Part shown: positions 11,391 through 24,083 of the stretch, piece after piece
Numbering within the stretch: the stretch's first letter is position 1
How the letters are laid out: every line of letters begins with the position of its first letter
Assembly: GCA_037176885.1 (NCBI GenBank)
Contig: JAWWNJ010000123.1
Span: 496,001 to 560,000, forward strand
Reading direction: 5' to 3'
Origin: Favolaschia claudopus
Taxonomy: Eukaryota > Basidiomycota > Agaricomycetes > Agaricales > Mycenaceae
DNA length: 64,000 nt
The notes under the pieces: model-generated
The model's database searches: none
What the model was told of the DNA's origin: nothing
Seen by the model: the letters and a program-made list of their open reading frames with translations, nothing else
Program-made: the position numbers and the translations under genes

Positions 11391-14300
11391 ATGGAGGACT
11401 TATCGCCGCTCGTGCACGATCTGCAACGATTATTGAACCAACATGGGAGCCTCTTTGCCCCTCATTCCATTGGAGACTCCCTTCGTCTTGCTATATCATA
11501 TTTTTCCGATTCCGAAAATCTGCCATCTCCATCTCCTGAGGCAGTAGCATCCATCACTTCCTCGGACCCAACTCCGTCGTCTCGTTTGCCAAATCCGCCG
11601 TCAATTCGTCATGGGGTTAGACTCAACACCCGAACGACTCTTGAAACTCTGTATACCTACGACCTGACGGCACAAGTTGAATATCCCGCAACCAGTTCGA
11701 CGGGCTCTATTGGGCATCTGTTTCAGCTCTCATTAGGCTCATCTTGGTTCAACCCTGCACGTACTTTTGCATATTCTCGTGGTGAGCCTAGCGGCTCGAC
11801 AGGACGGAAGACCGTTGTCTGTGATATACTGGTGGACTCGAACGGTAACAAAGTAGCCTGCAAGGAGTCTCATACCACATGTACGTAGATATTTGGCTAA
11901 TGAATTAAACTTGGTCTTTCATGTCCTGTGCAGGCCAGGGCAGTAAAGCGTGTCCCCAAGCCGATATTAACAATCTGATCCAACCTCACGTTTCCGCGTC
12001 GCGTGCGGACATTGCAAAGCAGTTGCAGGACTCTCGGATGCATCGAGAAAGGCACTCGTCAACCCGTAGTGCTTTGTTTCAGAAAACACTCGCCTGTTTC
12101 GTGGCGCTGATGAGACAAGCTGCGGTGGTTCACCGCATGAGCCTACACTTTATTCGGGTGAGGAGCTCGAGATTCGTCAGGCGTGGCTCCATCAGCAGGA
12201 GAAAATACGTCGAGGTCACTACCCGAAACCTTCGTGTGACGGTCGACTCCTGCTACAGTATGATAGCGTAGGAAGTGCGTTCGTGCGGTGAGTTATGTTC
12301 TTCATACAGTTCTGTTTATCTGGTATTGAAAGAAAACAGGTGCGAACATTACAACCGCAAGGCCAATATCGACCATTTAGTTAACTATGAGGCGGGACGG
12401 GGCCTCTACGATACCCAGTATCTTGAGGCATTGTTCTCCGGCGATGAAAACATGATTGCGGATTTTGAAGAGGACGGGTTGTCCGTCTCCGACACTGGTC
12501 CACTCGCCGTCTGTTCAACAGTGGCGAATTTTTCTTCAATTAAAGTCAACTGCTGTGTGTATTTTTCTTCGCTCCGGACACTGTGTGTCTAACGTCGTCA
12601 CTACAGCAAATGAGCATCGCGACGAGAACGGCCGCGTCGCACTCCTCGAACTTCAGCAACTCAAATGCGAAAGTAAATTCCGCATCTTTGAGCCAGTTGA
12701 GGAACAGCGCGCGGAGTGCCCTTACAACCTCGTAATCTGTCATGGTGCCCATACACATCCGATACCGCTCCCAACGAAGACGCCGCCACGCATTCGCGAA
12801 GAAATATTCGATCTCTTGAGTTCTCTCGATCATGATTTACCTGATTTGACCCCTAGACGCCTCCTTCGGCATCCCACAACTCATGCTTTTCTGCGCAAAC
12901 GCATCCCCGACGTATCAAACCCAACCCTTCTGGATCTTCACCCTTCTCTCGGTAATCGCGACCACATTCGTGCGTACATTCTTCAAGCGCAAGAAAATAT
13001 ATTTCCTGAAGGTACAGGATGGGAAGGTGAGTATACAGATATTCCGTTATCTTCGTTACAAGCTGAGTTGATATGTAGGGTTGGTCCGGATGAAGCAAGA
13101 ACAGGACGAGAATCTCCCCGAACAGGAAGCTTACATTCGTTATATGGAGGAGTTCTCTGCAACAGATCTAACTCACGATCCTGATGATGAGGACGAGGAT
13201 ATAGAGTCCATATCACCGGACTCTGATCTACCTTTCAGAATCGCCGTCTGCATGACCAAAGAGGGCAGCCTACGCCTACTGAAAGCACAGTATATTCAGT
13301 CTGACATCGCATTTCGCCGAATTGTAGGCTTCAAAGAGTTCGAACTCGGAGCACTCGAGCGTGGATCAAGAACAAGTGAGTGCATCGCATCTTTCTGTTC
13401 AATTGCATTCACCCTTTGCAAGCGATTGTGTTTTGTCGAATTTTCTTGAACCGCCAAACAGCAACAGCACACGAACTCATCTTCAAGAAAATTCATGAGA
13501 TTGTTTTGGCCGATACAGGAGAGGCCCTCCGATGGCGTCATCTACACTCTCCTACAATTCATGCAGAGGTCGGCATCCTTCATATTACACTGGACCAGCA
13601 CGGCGGGCAAGCCAAAGGTAATTCAGAATGAAATTATCTTCGTCAAGTCTTGTTAATTTTTTTGCCCCAGGATTAGGACTTCATCTCAAATCGCGTGCAC
13701 AGGAACTTGCCGATGAGTTTGAGCTTCATGAACCACACAAACTACTTGCGAGTCTCGATGAGTACGATCACTTATTTCGCATCGCGCGCCTCTGCACTGC
13801 CCATATTTTCCGCAATATACGAAAGGCTAATGTTTCTGAGCCTGTTCGTAACCTGATGCGCAGTTTGGTCTGTATCGAGCATCCAGAGTGGGACAGTGCC
13901 GTTTTGCGGATTCAGGTTGAGGGCGGAATACCGGGCGCAAGTAAGTGTTAAACCAATGAACTTCAAACTTGATTATATCTTTGATTAGACTGGGTAGCAG
14001 ACAAGATTCGGAGCAAGTTTGCCTTCCCCGCTATGTGCTGGGCGAAGAGTTTCATTCCCAAAACGATTTGGCAAGTGGGAGACAATACAAGTAATCTCAT
14101 TGAGAGTGTTCATGCCGATGCCAACCGAGAGGGTGTTTCCTGCACTCTGGTGGGAGGCGTCAAAAAAGGGCTCCACCTCGACACCTTGAGGATGAAGTCG
14201 CTCACAGTGAGCTCGAACTCCTTTTCTCTTCAATGAGTATTCTGATTGAATGCAATTTGCAGAATCTGGAGGGAACCGGAGTCCGTACATTCTACGCTCG

Positions 14301-14688
14301 TGGCCATATTTCAGAATCCACGATGAGAAGTTTGAGACGGAAATGTGCGTAGACTAACACGGTCACAACTCAACCTTCTCTCACGTTGAATATAGCGACC
14401 CAAAATCATTCAAAGCTCGTCAAGCAGGATGGAAAAATCGAAGCTCAGAACAAGCGAATACGAACTGCGCACACCTCGAAGGTCAAGGCAGAGGCTCAAC
14501 TAGCCTCGCTAAATGGGACGACTGGGAGTCAGATGCAGCTAACCAAGGCTCACAACGCGCTCGTCCGGGCTAATGATAAATTTGAAAAAGCTCTCGCAGC
14601 GAGTATGGAGGTCGTTGGTTCCGGTTCCGGTAAGGTTGGGCTTTTGCTGCCTTCCAGGGCAGCCCGCGACACTCGGGACAATGTGTAA
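11391..14688 (+). pseudogene. MULE-like transposase-related protein, ten exons, one frameshift
   Basis: Member of an agaric family I place near Mutator/FAR1-type transposases; the exact family is uncertain. Introns of about 48-86 nt fit at 11881-11933, 12288-12339, 12555-12606, 13027-13078, 13376-13461, 13618-13670, 13941-13988, 14207-14262 and 14345-14395. Seen in order: CQGSKACPQAD, CEHYNRK...NYEAG, a Cys-His patch (CHGAHTHPIP) resembling the WRKY/GCM1-type zinc site of MULEs, LTPRRLLRHPTTHAFL, then LDQHGGQAKGLGLHL, CTAHIFRNI, MCWAKSFIPKTIWQ, SNLIESVHADANREG and a coiled C-terminus ending at 14688. The presumed acidic residues (LDQ, ESVH-D) remain. The only lesion is a one-base shift between about 12070 and 12130. 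An upstream ATG at 11271 is possible. No TIRs of the 9-bp-TSD families were seen beside it. Confidence 0.7.
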
Positions 14689-14930
14689 TACATTTTGAAT
14701 ATGAATTTATCATTGACTCACTGTTAAATCGCGTTAAAATTTTCTGTGTGGCTGAACTACAGTGCAAAGAAGCAGATGCACTGAATAAACCTCCCCCATT
14801 GCATCTCGTTTCACTGCCGATGATTTTTCGTTAGCTGATTCAACCGTGGGAATATGCTGTTCGTTTTGTAAAAAAAATCAAAATACATCATGAGCAAAGC
14901 CCCACTACATACATTGACCGTGCAGGAATA

Positions 14931-15227
14931 GAGAGTTTGCGGTGAGCCGCCAGAAGCCACCCGGTGGCTCTCACGGCATGCGCTGTGGAGCGGCTACGTC
15001 ATATGGTGGCTTCCGGTGGCTTGCAGGTGGCTAGTTCGCAACTTGAGTCGTCTTTTTCTCGATAACTGGCAAGGTTCAAGGTGCGGAAAAAATTGCAGGT
15101 GAGTTGAATGGCCATTATCTGACACCCCGAGTCGAAAAATCCGGGATTTTCCGCTTGAAACAAATCAGACCGCTCCGCATGCCGTCAGAGCCACCAGGTG
15201 GCTTCTGGCGGCTCACCGCAAACTCTC
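14931..15227. mobile_element. Tc1/mariner-like MITE, copy 1 (297 bp, TA duplication)
   Basis: Terminal inverted repeats of about 50 bp beginning GAGAGTTTGCGGTGAGCCGC and flanked by TA on both sides. No coding capacity. It is nearly the reverse complement of the copy at 45734-46030, which is also 297 bp. Confidence 0.85.
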
Positions 15228-15298
15228 TAATATATAGGCTGCAAAACACACTTATATATATTGAGAAAGGCACATATATACTGAAGAAACACTCAATA

Positions 15299-15540
15299 TA
15301 TAGTATGAACTTGCAGTCTATATATATTGAAGACAGCTCTATATATACTGACCACCAGCCATATATGGTGGGACACGGAAAATATATAGCTCCATCTCAC
15401 GGCGCTGCCCGACGCAGCGAGCGGGCCCCTCCGCTCATTGCCCGAGACGGCGCTCGGGACTCCCGCCTCACGGCGCCATCGCCGAGGTCCTCCTTCGGGG
15501 ATCTCGGACATCTCCGGCTAATCCCGGCGCCGGTTTCCGA
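15299..15540 (+). repeat. Left arm of a large inverted repeat
   Basis: About 240 bp starting with TATA-rich text (TAGTATGAACTTGCAG) and ending GGCGCCGGTTTCCGA. It matches the reverse complement of 18511-18770 with a few small indels. Confidence 0.85.
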
Positions 15541-16944
15541 CCTCTGCCGTGGCGGCGTTCAACCGCGGGAAAGAACTCCCAAATTGGATGTATGTGTCTT
15601 TCATACACCTTTTCTGCCTCGTCTTCTTCAGAGTCTGGTATATGCAGCATACTGAGACAATCTTTCGCTCTATGTGGCATGGCCCGCATGGAATTGCAAG
15701 GTATTAAGAGCCATTTTTCTGCCTTTTGTCTCCGAGTGTAGTAGACTCACAGGAGTCCCATTGCGGCTGTAATTTGCTTTTTGTCTGAATGGCCAAAAGG
15801 ATGCGAGTGGGACTCGGTTAAATCCCGGATAAAGCCTGACAGTGCGATTCGGAAGCTCGGATGAGCTCTAACAGTGCGACTCGGCCTTGCGGCACATCAC
15901 TTCAATTGATGTGAATCAAATTAGCTAAGAAAACCCACCCAACCCTTTAAAATCTTCCCTGGCCCCACGCAGTGGGCCTCCGCGGCGAGCGGTAGCACCA
16001 CGCAGTGGGCCTAGCGGCGAGCGTCAAGGGGGGTCCGCGGGGGTCTCCCCCGCGCTACATGCATTAAATTTCAAGACTAAACAGCAAAATAACACGAAAA
16101 TACCTAATTACACCTCTCATACATGCCGTCAGGCCAAAGGAGGGGGGTCTGGGGGGAACATCGTTCCCACCAGCTAATATTCTAGCATATAAATCACTCA
16201 GAATGTACAATAAACAGTAAAAATACATCTTCGGCTTTGCATGCCGAGGATTGATCGAATTTTGATACTGTGATCACCACTTGATTGCGGCTGATGCGGA
16301 ACCCATCAACAGTGCGACTCGCTTATATAGCCGAGTCCCACTCGCACTGTTTTTACCTATACTCTTTTTGTCTTGTCCTCTACGACGGCCCAGCAACATC
16401 CCTGACCGGACTGGACCCGTCGGGTCAGCAGACATGGAGCCTCAATCAATGGATTTTCAATCCCAATGGCTTTTTAACTCAACGGAAGCAGAAACACATT
16501 CAACGCAGAACAAATCAGCTCGACTTCTACTGTATCGACTAAAATGCTTCTACGGTGTTGCTGAAGTTCAAATTCCAGCTACAAAAATGAACTTTTCTCA
16601 ACAATGATCAGTTGGGTTGGATGACTTCGCCGGGGACTGCATTGAGAAAAGCTCATAGGAGATAAGTCAGCAGAAAAAATCAAGCACCAATTCTGCGTCG
16701 ATTCGTGATGTGATTCCGCAACGATTCAACATAGAAAATTGAGATACCCACTGAGTTCTTCCCTGAGCAAGAACCGCAGTTCTGGTTTAATTCATGAGGC
16801 ATTAATTTGGCACTGAATTCAGGCTCTGAAAGCAAAACATGAATCATTCAAATTACAAAGCACAGGTGCAGTCCAGACAAGTGCTGTGACTTGAATGAGT
16901 GGTGCTTAGTCTTTGTAAACAGCGAGCTACAACACTAGAGTATG

Positions 16945-17780
16945 GCTGTAATACTGGGGCATAATTATTTTACGCCCAGCTTTGTGAGAATTCTCACAGG
17001 TTAAGTGCAAATCAGCACAGAAATTCACAGCTGCCAAGGATGCGGGAAAAACACACACCTTTTCGTGCAAGAAAAAAATACACAGCCCCATGACTAGCAC
17101 AAAACCACACAGGCAACAGTTCGCGTTCAAAGTCGAGCAAGTCAAGGCGCTGATGGATCACACGGATCGTCTCCCTGGCGCAAAATGCCTCCATCACAAA
17201 GCCACGAGTGCGGATCAAAGATACTCTTCGGCATCACAAATCTGCTCACCAAATGAGGACAAAACACGCTCGGTGCGTCAAGTGAGCACTACCAGGGCCA
17301 TATGAGACTGTGATAGCTTTGATGTAGGCTCATAGACATATTGACCCTTCCGACAGCTCTGTGTTGCTACCTGATCCTCATGAGTATCAGTATCTACCGA
17401 TTGCTTCTTCCTCATATTTGACTTTGATTTGACTCGCCACTGGAAATCACTGAGTCTACCCCTCAGTTTAAGCTATACATGTGTGTGGCGACAGGCGACA
17501 TTGCCTTCAGCAGGATTATAATGGCAAAGATTGCAGAAATATCAGAAATATGTGCTGGTCAGCATCACTTCGGCATGATCCGGAAGCCGGAGTACATCGG
17601 CAATGTGAGCTTGTGCGTTTTTTGAAAGCCTTGAAAGGTGTGCATCTTTATGGGGTGTGTCTTTTTGCGGCGCATGCACCCACCTGTGTAAATTTCTTGT
17701 GTAAGCTGTGTGTTTTCTGTACTAGGTTGTGTGTTTGTTCATCGAAAATGAACATAATTATGCCCCATTATTACCCCCAA
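16945..17780. repeat. Possible foldback element with ~20-bp ends
   Basis: TGGGGCATAATTAT near 16951 is repeated inverted near 17754-17770 (ATAATTATGCCCCA). Both ends are followed inward by ACACAC-rich text. A perfect palindrome GTGAGAATTCTCAC lies at about 16985. No target duplication identified. Confidence 0.4.
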
Positions 17781-17852
17781 ACTACACCAATGGACCCGTA
17801 TCAACAACGGCTACTTTCTGCTAAGCCTGGGTTTCGGAGTCCTAAAATTTAA

Positions 17853-17980
17853 GGCTCCATTCGGCTGTCGTGTCTTAGCGTCACTTTGGAGCACTTGGGA
17901 AAAATTCCACGCCAAACTTTTGGTGAGAGATACTCTTAAGTGACGTCAAGTGCTCCGAAGTGACGCAACCGAATGGAGCC
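17853..17980. mobile_element. PIF/Harbinger-like MITE (128 bp, TAA duplication)
   Basis: Ends GGCTCCATTCGG and CCGAATGGAGCC, with longer imperfect inverted similarity (GTCACTT.GGAGCACTTG). Flanked by TAA at 17850-17852 and 17981-17983, the 3-bp TWA duplication typical of Harbinger elements. Confidence 0.75.
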
Positions 17981-18510
17981 TAAGAATGTTTGTAAGGCTT
18001 TCCAACCAGAATCTAAGCACCCCCTGCAGCTTTCTCGTCGGATAATAGACGGACCAACCTGATCTCACATCAGACCAATAATGTCAAATTGAACCCAGGC
18101 CTCGTACCAATGGACGGTCTTTCAACTTGAAGACGTCAAGAAAAGCGCCCTGAAGTCAATGAAAAGGGTTTAGATCTCAGGATTTGAGTCGGAGCTATTA
18201 GTGCTCCTGCCGCCTACCGGTTTGAATGCATGTCAGTTGAAGGCACTTCAAATTCAAGATAAAAGGTTGAAGCCCTCACTCAACCTGAAGCTGTTATACC
18301 AATTCTGGCTCAGAGCCCTTTCTATTGATGGGCTTTCTAATAGTTAAGCAGTACAATCATGCACAGATAGTCAAGAATTGAGGAAAAAAACACGGCAAAA
18401 CGACCTCAAGAGAGACAGTTTCCCGCTCGGGAGAACATTCACACGGTTGAATGTCACAAACCTTCGGAAACCGCTGGCGGCGGCTTTTCGGATTTCGGGG
18501 TTTCGGACAC

Positions 18511-18770
18511 TCGGAAACTGGCGCCGGGATTAGCCGGAGATGTCCGAGATCCCCGAAGGAGGACCTCGACGTCCGCCGCGATGGCGCCGTGAGGCGGGAG
18601 GTCCCGAGCGCTGTCTCGGGCAATGAGCGGAGGGGCCCGCTCGCTGCGTCGGGCAGCGCTGTGAGATGGAGCTATATATTTTCCGTGTCCCACAATATAT
18701 GGCTGGTGGTCAGTATATATAGAGCTGTCTTCAATAAGTTATATATAGACTGCAAGTTCATACTATATAG
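18511..18770 (-). repeat. Right arm of the large inverted repeat
   Basis: Reverse complement of 15299-15540; ends CAAGTTCATACTATATAG. It could be the right TIR of a 3.47-kb non-autonomous element or an independent inverted copy of a dispersed repeat. Confidence 0.85.
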
Positions 18771-19904
18771 TTGACTTCGACGCTGAATTCCAATTCCTAC
18801 GCTGCACAGTTTTGACGGACTAAAACATAAATTCTTGAGTCAACGAATATTGGACAGTCAAACTCACGAAGACTTTGTATCGATACACTATGCTGTGTTG
18901 ATGAGACGTGGGCGTCAGCGATGGGGCTATGTGAGGGGAAGACATACAGAGTCAAATGCTTGAGGGAGAAGGATTGATATCATGACCTGTAAGAGAAAAA
19001 TCAGTCAATGCATAGATATTCGACGCACCGCGGCCCAAATCATGTTCTCGCGTGGGTAGGAATGTCCGAGTACACCCCTCCAGCTATGCTTTGCGATTCC
19101 GGTGCGTTTACTCTCAGGCATACAGCGCGGAAAAATTAACACGATTACGCACTTTGGGAACTCTCGCGAATGCTTCGGATGACGCGTCGCCGCAGAGAAG
19201 GTCCTATCGCTTGCTGTAATCCCACACAAAAGTTCAGCGGAAATTCAGCGCCTCCCACGACTGCGTGCTGCTTGCATCCCACACCGCCGTACTCATTTTG
19301 CCGTGATCTACGACGTGAACCTGCTCTTGCTGCGACCTACTCACAGGAAAATAACAATCTTGTCCAACAGCTTGATCAGCCGAGGCGTTGACATGGGTTT
19401 GAGTCTTGGCCTACAAAAGCGTTTATATCACAAGTTATCGAATGAATGAGACGTACTCTTTTGCGGGAGGATAAATCCTCGACCGCAGCCTTGCGTTTTT
19501 GAGAAGAACCGAGCTCTGCGCGGTTCATGTATTGATTAATAATTTCGAAGCAAAACTTACGGGTGTATTGAAGATCGTCGCGCGACGCGCATTAATTTTT
19601 CCCTGGGACTAAATGATGTTAGTACAGCTTCGAAAACGACTGCCAGAAACGTACCATTCGAGATGGCGTCCACTGGTTTTTATTCTCCTGGTGTCGTTAA
19701 ATACGCGGAGAATGAGGGGCGTTTGAATCGAACCTACAGGTGTTTGGAACATTGGTTTAGGACGCATCGCCCTCGTTCTATCTCAAATCTCAAGCTGATG
19801 AGCAATCCTAAGTTGCGGATATATACGTACAGGTTGAGGGCTATTGCGGGGATTTTGATTTTCCTGCACCGCGGGCATGAACGAAGAACGAACGCACTAA
19901 AAAT
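18771..19904. other. Intergenic stretch, no gene recognised
   Basis: No supported coding frame or repeat was seen. The short ORFs have no recognisable motif. Confidence 0.35.
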
Positions 19905-20385
19905 TGGAAGGCTCACTTTATTCATTTCATCTCCCTCCGCACCCCAGCTTGCCGCGTGGAGTTCCGTTCCTGTCCCAACGTTATCAAAGAGATCCTCTTG
20001 CATCTCGTCCCCGTTTTCCTCTCCCCACGCTGCTTCAAAATCAGCGTCAGCGTCTTCTACATCGATATCCAAATCCTCCTCGTCATCTCCCCCAGTTTCG
20101 CCTTCGTTGCGTGTTCCAGCATCAACATTCTCTTCCTCATCGTCCCCCTCGTCATCGTCATTTTCCTCATCGTCCTCCCACGCGATTTCATTGTCCTACG
20201 ACTCAGCTGCCTCGACCTCAGCACGGATCTCTGGAATCTCCCATTCGTCTCCATCTGCTTTTGCCGCCTCTTCTTCGTCGAGAAGGTCGCGTTTTAAGTT
20301 GGTGTTGAAATTTCGGAGGTATTGCTTGATCACGGCGCGAACAGGCCACGCGCCTTGGTAACAGCGCATGAACTTAACCTCGCGG
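19905..20385 (-). pseudogene. Acidic-tailed protein fragment of unknown function
   Basis: Read on the minus strand it gives VREVKFMRCYQGAWPVRAVI, then KQYLRNFNTNLKRDL, then a long Asp/Glu tail (GDEEEDLDIDVEDADADF). An in-frame TAG lies near 20193 between EAAES and DNEIAW. The plus-strand Ser-rich ORF over the same bases is its antisense image. I recognise the WP-x(4)-I-x-QYL pattern as recurring in agaric hypothetical proteins but cannot name the family. Confidence 0.45.
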
Positions 20386-20871
20386 ACGACCTAAAAGTGC
20401 GAAAATCGTAAGTGAGGTTCCAGCAAAAAATGCCCAGTACATAACAAATTAACGACTTTCTCGACTTTGAAAACTTCTTGCGCGTGGGTAGATATCCGTT
20501 AGCGAAGCCCCGAAAAATCCGCTAACAGTTCATTGGCCAAGGATCAAAGAAAAGAGCAGTTTAAACGCACCAGAAAGCGATTACTGTTTACTGTTCATGG
20601 GGGTGTCACCCGTCACCTTCATTGTTTCAGTTCAGCAGATCAAAATTCCCATATATGGTGGCCCGGCGACAGCCGGGCCGGATTTTTTTGTGCAGCGTCA
20701 CCGTCACCAGGACCAAAATTGTTCAGTTCATGGGTCGGCGTCACCCGTCACCTGAACAATTGGTCGAAAGTCTACAGTATATCTGCCTGTATACTTTTTG
20801 CTAGACAATCCCATCTCCGTTCGCAGATTGTAGCCTCCCGGACCGCGACCGGGTTCCCCCTTAGGGCGTGG

Positions 20872-21930
20872 AATGAGCCGCCTCTTCTTCTTTGGTTGTT
20901 TCTGTGTTCTAAGCGACTCTGTAAACCGGATGAGCCATGCGATACACCACTGGAGAGTCGCGTCGACGCCGTACGTATGTATCTCTTGCTGCTGTCGCTC
21001 AAGCTGCTTTGTTTGAGCCTCCAGCAGTGCCTTGGATTCTGCGAGCTGTTCTTCAAGCGTCTTGGGACGCAGTCTAGGACGAGGAAGACGGAGGCAAGGA
21101 GGAAGAAGCGAAGAGTAATGACCGCGCCTATCGATCCTGCGCTATTGAGTCCCAAACGACGTCGTGATCCAGCCTCGGACCCGGATATGTTCACGCCGAG
21201 CAAGCGAATGAGATTCTTGGGGGTGGGTCTGGCGAGTACAACCTCCGGTGGGTTCCTGGTGTCGAAAGCAAAAGCTAGCGCATTGCAGATTAGCAAGCTC
21301 TCAGCGCCGATGTTTGAGCGCGTACCTGACGAGCTTGTTGCGCCGGATTGGAGCCTCCTAGAGCAACAAAACGCTTTGGAAAATCTTCCTCGTGATGCCC
21401 TTGAAAAGCGTTGTAGAGAGCTTGCCCTTCAGCTGCACCGTTCGACGAAATTGGATGGCGCGCGTGAGGCGATTTCTGCGGGACAAAATGCTCAGCTGAT
21501 TGTCCAGAACATGACCATGAATAAATTGCAAAAAGCACTGCATGAGAAGGAGAAAGGGAAGAAGAGTGATCGCACCTTGATGTTTCCGGGAGGTAAAGGG
21601 CGCCACCTCACTGCCGATGAAGTAATTGTGCAGAAGCTTGCACTGGAGGAGGCTAAGAAGAAGGAGGAGGTAGACAAGGCCGCAAAGAAGACGAGGAGGG
21701 AGGCGAGGAAGGCCGAGAAGGCGGAGATTGAGGAGAAGTGGAAGGGAATGCTGGCAGCGCATGCAGCGGCAGTTGAGGCATGGAAGGAGCGGTGTGCGAG
21801 GCTTCGGGAGGCGGGGACTAGAGCCAAAGACTTGCCTAAGAAGCCTAAGAGGCCCCTCAAGCCAAAACCCAAGCCAGCGGAGGATGTGAGCGACAGTGAC
21901 GGCGACGAGAGTGGGGGTGATGAGGAGTAG
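20872..21930 (+). pseudogene. pogo/CENP-B-type DDE transposase, C-terminal remnant
   Basis: C-terminal tail of a Tc1/mariner-pogo transposase of the agaric type. Seen: DEPCDTPLESRVDAV near 20940-20970, RKTEARRKKRRVMTAP, then a charged coiled region (ALEEAKKKEEVDKAAKKTRR, about 21640-21700), EKWKGMLAAHAAAVEAWKER and a Lys/Pro-rich, Asp/Glu-terminated end (stop 21928-21930). The CENP-B HTH and the DDE catalytic core are missing, so it is 5'-truncated. Upstream bases 20590-20770 carry a direct repeat around GTCACCCGTCACCT and no protein. TA-flanked MITEs in this window are of the type such enzymes move, but a link is only inference. Confidence 0.65.
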
Positions 21931-22149
21931 TGACACAGTGTCACAGACTGTGTAAAGGACTGATTTGTGTGACATAACTGATCTGCGCGGTATTCCGCCA
22001 AATTACAATGTATAGAATATCCCTAGTGGCACCAAAACTTGGTGAAGCCTTCTTGAGACCTTCAGGAACGACTCTATCTAATTTGTTTTGCAATATTTGA
22101 TTCGGAGCAAAGGTTATACGAGATATAAATTTAGGTGTGTAAAGGAACG

Positions 22150-23450
22150 TCAAAACACTGTAACTACGGGGAACACAGCTACCTTAATTTCCGCCCAGGT
22201 CAAATCGAAAATATATTCTTACAAAATATTCACATACCTGTATCTTCCAAAACTCAACTTCCCGAGCAGGTCAAGCGAATGATATCCGCTGCCGAGAAAT
22301 ATAGTTTGAGATTCACTGCTTTGTCGATATCGCCCGAGATACAATTGCGAATGCCTATATGGAAACATCCTTCAGGGAATGCTTGCCTATACAAAGCCGC
22401 GCACCGGCGCCCTGCGGCGGCCTGTCTTCGAGTAAACCATGGTGTTCGCTCCCTCGAGGACTTGATGGCTATTGCTGAGCGTAAGACGACCTCGCTGCGA
22501 AGGCCCCATCAGATCAATCGGCAGAAAAAACTGTGGCTGTCCCCCGTGCCGTCATGATCGGGTTGATCTAGGTTGTAACGACCCTGGCTCGTGCGTCGAC
22601 ACTGCTAAATTATTGTTGAACAGTGTAAATCCCAAGTGGAATCCCACAAGTCCAGCAACGGATCTTTGTTCCAAATTGCAACTCTCGGACGATGAATTGG
22701 AACAGAACGACAAATCTCTTCAAGTCGACTGTGAATTCATATTTGATCCAAACTATTCTCTGGGTGATATCATCTCTGGCTTTCGCATTTTTGCTTCGGA
22801 AGATAACTTGGATACCTTTCCAGCCCGAAGGGCTCAAGTGGCAGACGACAGCGACGAATCCCTCACCAGTTTTTTACACTGCAAGGTGGATCGTGCAGGC
22901 GTTGTACATCGGCGTCGCGGACAACACAGTGGGCGCCGTGACATTGGAACAGAGCACACTGACTTTTGATGTGTCGGACATCCCCCATTCTTACGCTACA
23001 GGACTTCTCGGTGCTCTGCTACACAAACTGCATAACACCGCCAAGTCAACACCGCTGATTATATGTTCGGTGTCTGACTACCTGCTGAAGGTTTTTGTCA
23101 AATGGAGGGCAAATTTTGAAGATGATATGTTGGGGGCAAACTTCAAACTCATAAAAAGTGTGTTCAATGCTCTAAACGAGAGAACTGGCCGCGTGAAATT
23201 CAAAAAAGTCTCCAAATTACCCGGCAGCGTCCACTTCCCGACTGCCATAGACGCGATAGAGGTTGACACGCAGTTGGATGTTATGTTCACTAACCCGGGC
23301 ATCTTGCTTCGCCGTGGTACTCAACGCACATTCACCAAGATTATTCTGAATCTCCGTCAAGAGCCTGAACGGAAGACAACGTATGTAATCTTGACCGCAT
23401 TCGCTGTTCTGTGGACGAGATATCTGACTTTGAACCTTCTGATGAAATGA
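22150..23450 (+). pseudogene. Non-LTR (LINE-type) retroelement fragment with RNase H-like domain
   Basis: Degenerate piece of the agaric non-LTR family that carries an RNase H domain. Seen across frames: KRMISAAEKYSLRFTALSIS, RRPAAACLRVNHGVRSLEDL, a Cys-rich linker (NCGCPPCRHDRVDLGCNDPG), CEFIFDPNYSLGDIISGFRI, then the RNase H-like part (YIGVADNTVGAVTLEQ, ICSVSDYLLKVFVKWRANFE). The acidic catalytic residues of RNase H are not clear: the usual TDG and TDSKYV positions read differently (GVADN, CSVSDYL). Frame changes occur near 22540 and 22860, and the reverse transcriptase is absent. Confidence 0.6.
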
Positions 23451-24083
23451 TATGGAAATCCACTGTACTTAATACAACGGCAAGTGATTGACGGTCACCA
23501 TCAAAAATTCCACAGCTTGGGATGCACCGCCACAGCACCGCCACCTCGGCAACCTCGGCCCCGAATGGATGACTCTTGACTCTTGCCTGACTTCCCCGGT
23601 TTTCACCCACCTCCATGACGCACACGGAAAACTTTGTCGTTACCGGCCGTGGCAACCCCTCCGGCTCGCCATGGACTAGGCCCCTTCCGAGTTGGAGAAA
23701 AGGATGCCGCGCACAGTGTCCACCAATCAATTGCGGAGTGATCTTGTCAGAAAGTAAACTGGACAACGCCGCAAGGCTAAGGGCGCTGATCAAGTTGTTG
23801 CGTGATATTGAGGGTGACGGCATATGTATTCTGTCAAACCGTGCCATACGAGTGGCCGATCAGAGACAGAGGGGTTGAGCAGTGTCAAATATGGCGAAAA
23901 ACCATACAGTGCTGGCAGAAAGAAGGGCCGCGGGTTGTCCATAAATTCGTGTACCAAGGCGCATTGCCTGAAACAAATTGTAGAGATGCAAATATGATTC
24001 TTCTCCACCAGGAAGATGGTGCAAAGATGGTGCAAGAGGAGGCCCCCGGTCACTACCATATAGGTCCGTAGGGTAAAATTCCC

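Larger units (their letters stand above)
15541..18510. other. Interior of the large inverted repeat, non-coding
   Basis: About 3 kb with no recognised gene. It includes a pair of short direct repeats (CCACGCAGTGGGCCT at about 15968 and 16001), a possible foldback element at 16945-17780 and a Harbinger-like MITE at 17853-17980. Short ORFs here show no family motif. Confidence 0.5.

Noticed and set aside
19663..20361. 232-codon Ser-rich ORF on the plus strand
   Set aside because: Antisense image of an Asp/Glu-rich minus-strand frame with recognisable protein text.
20772..21296. 174-codon minus-strand ORF
   Set aside because: Lies opposite the pogo-type C-terminal coding sequence, which has clear family text.
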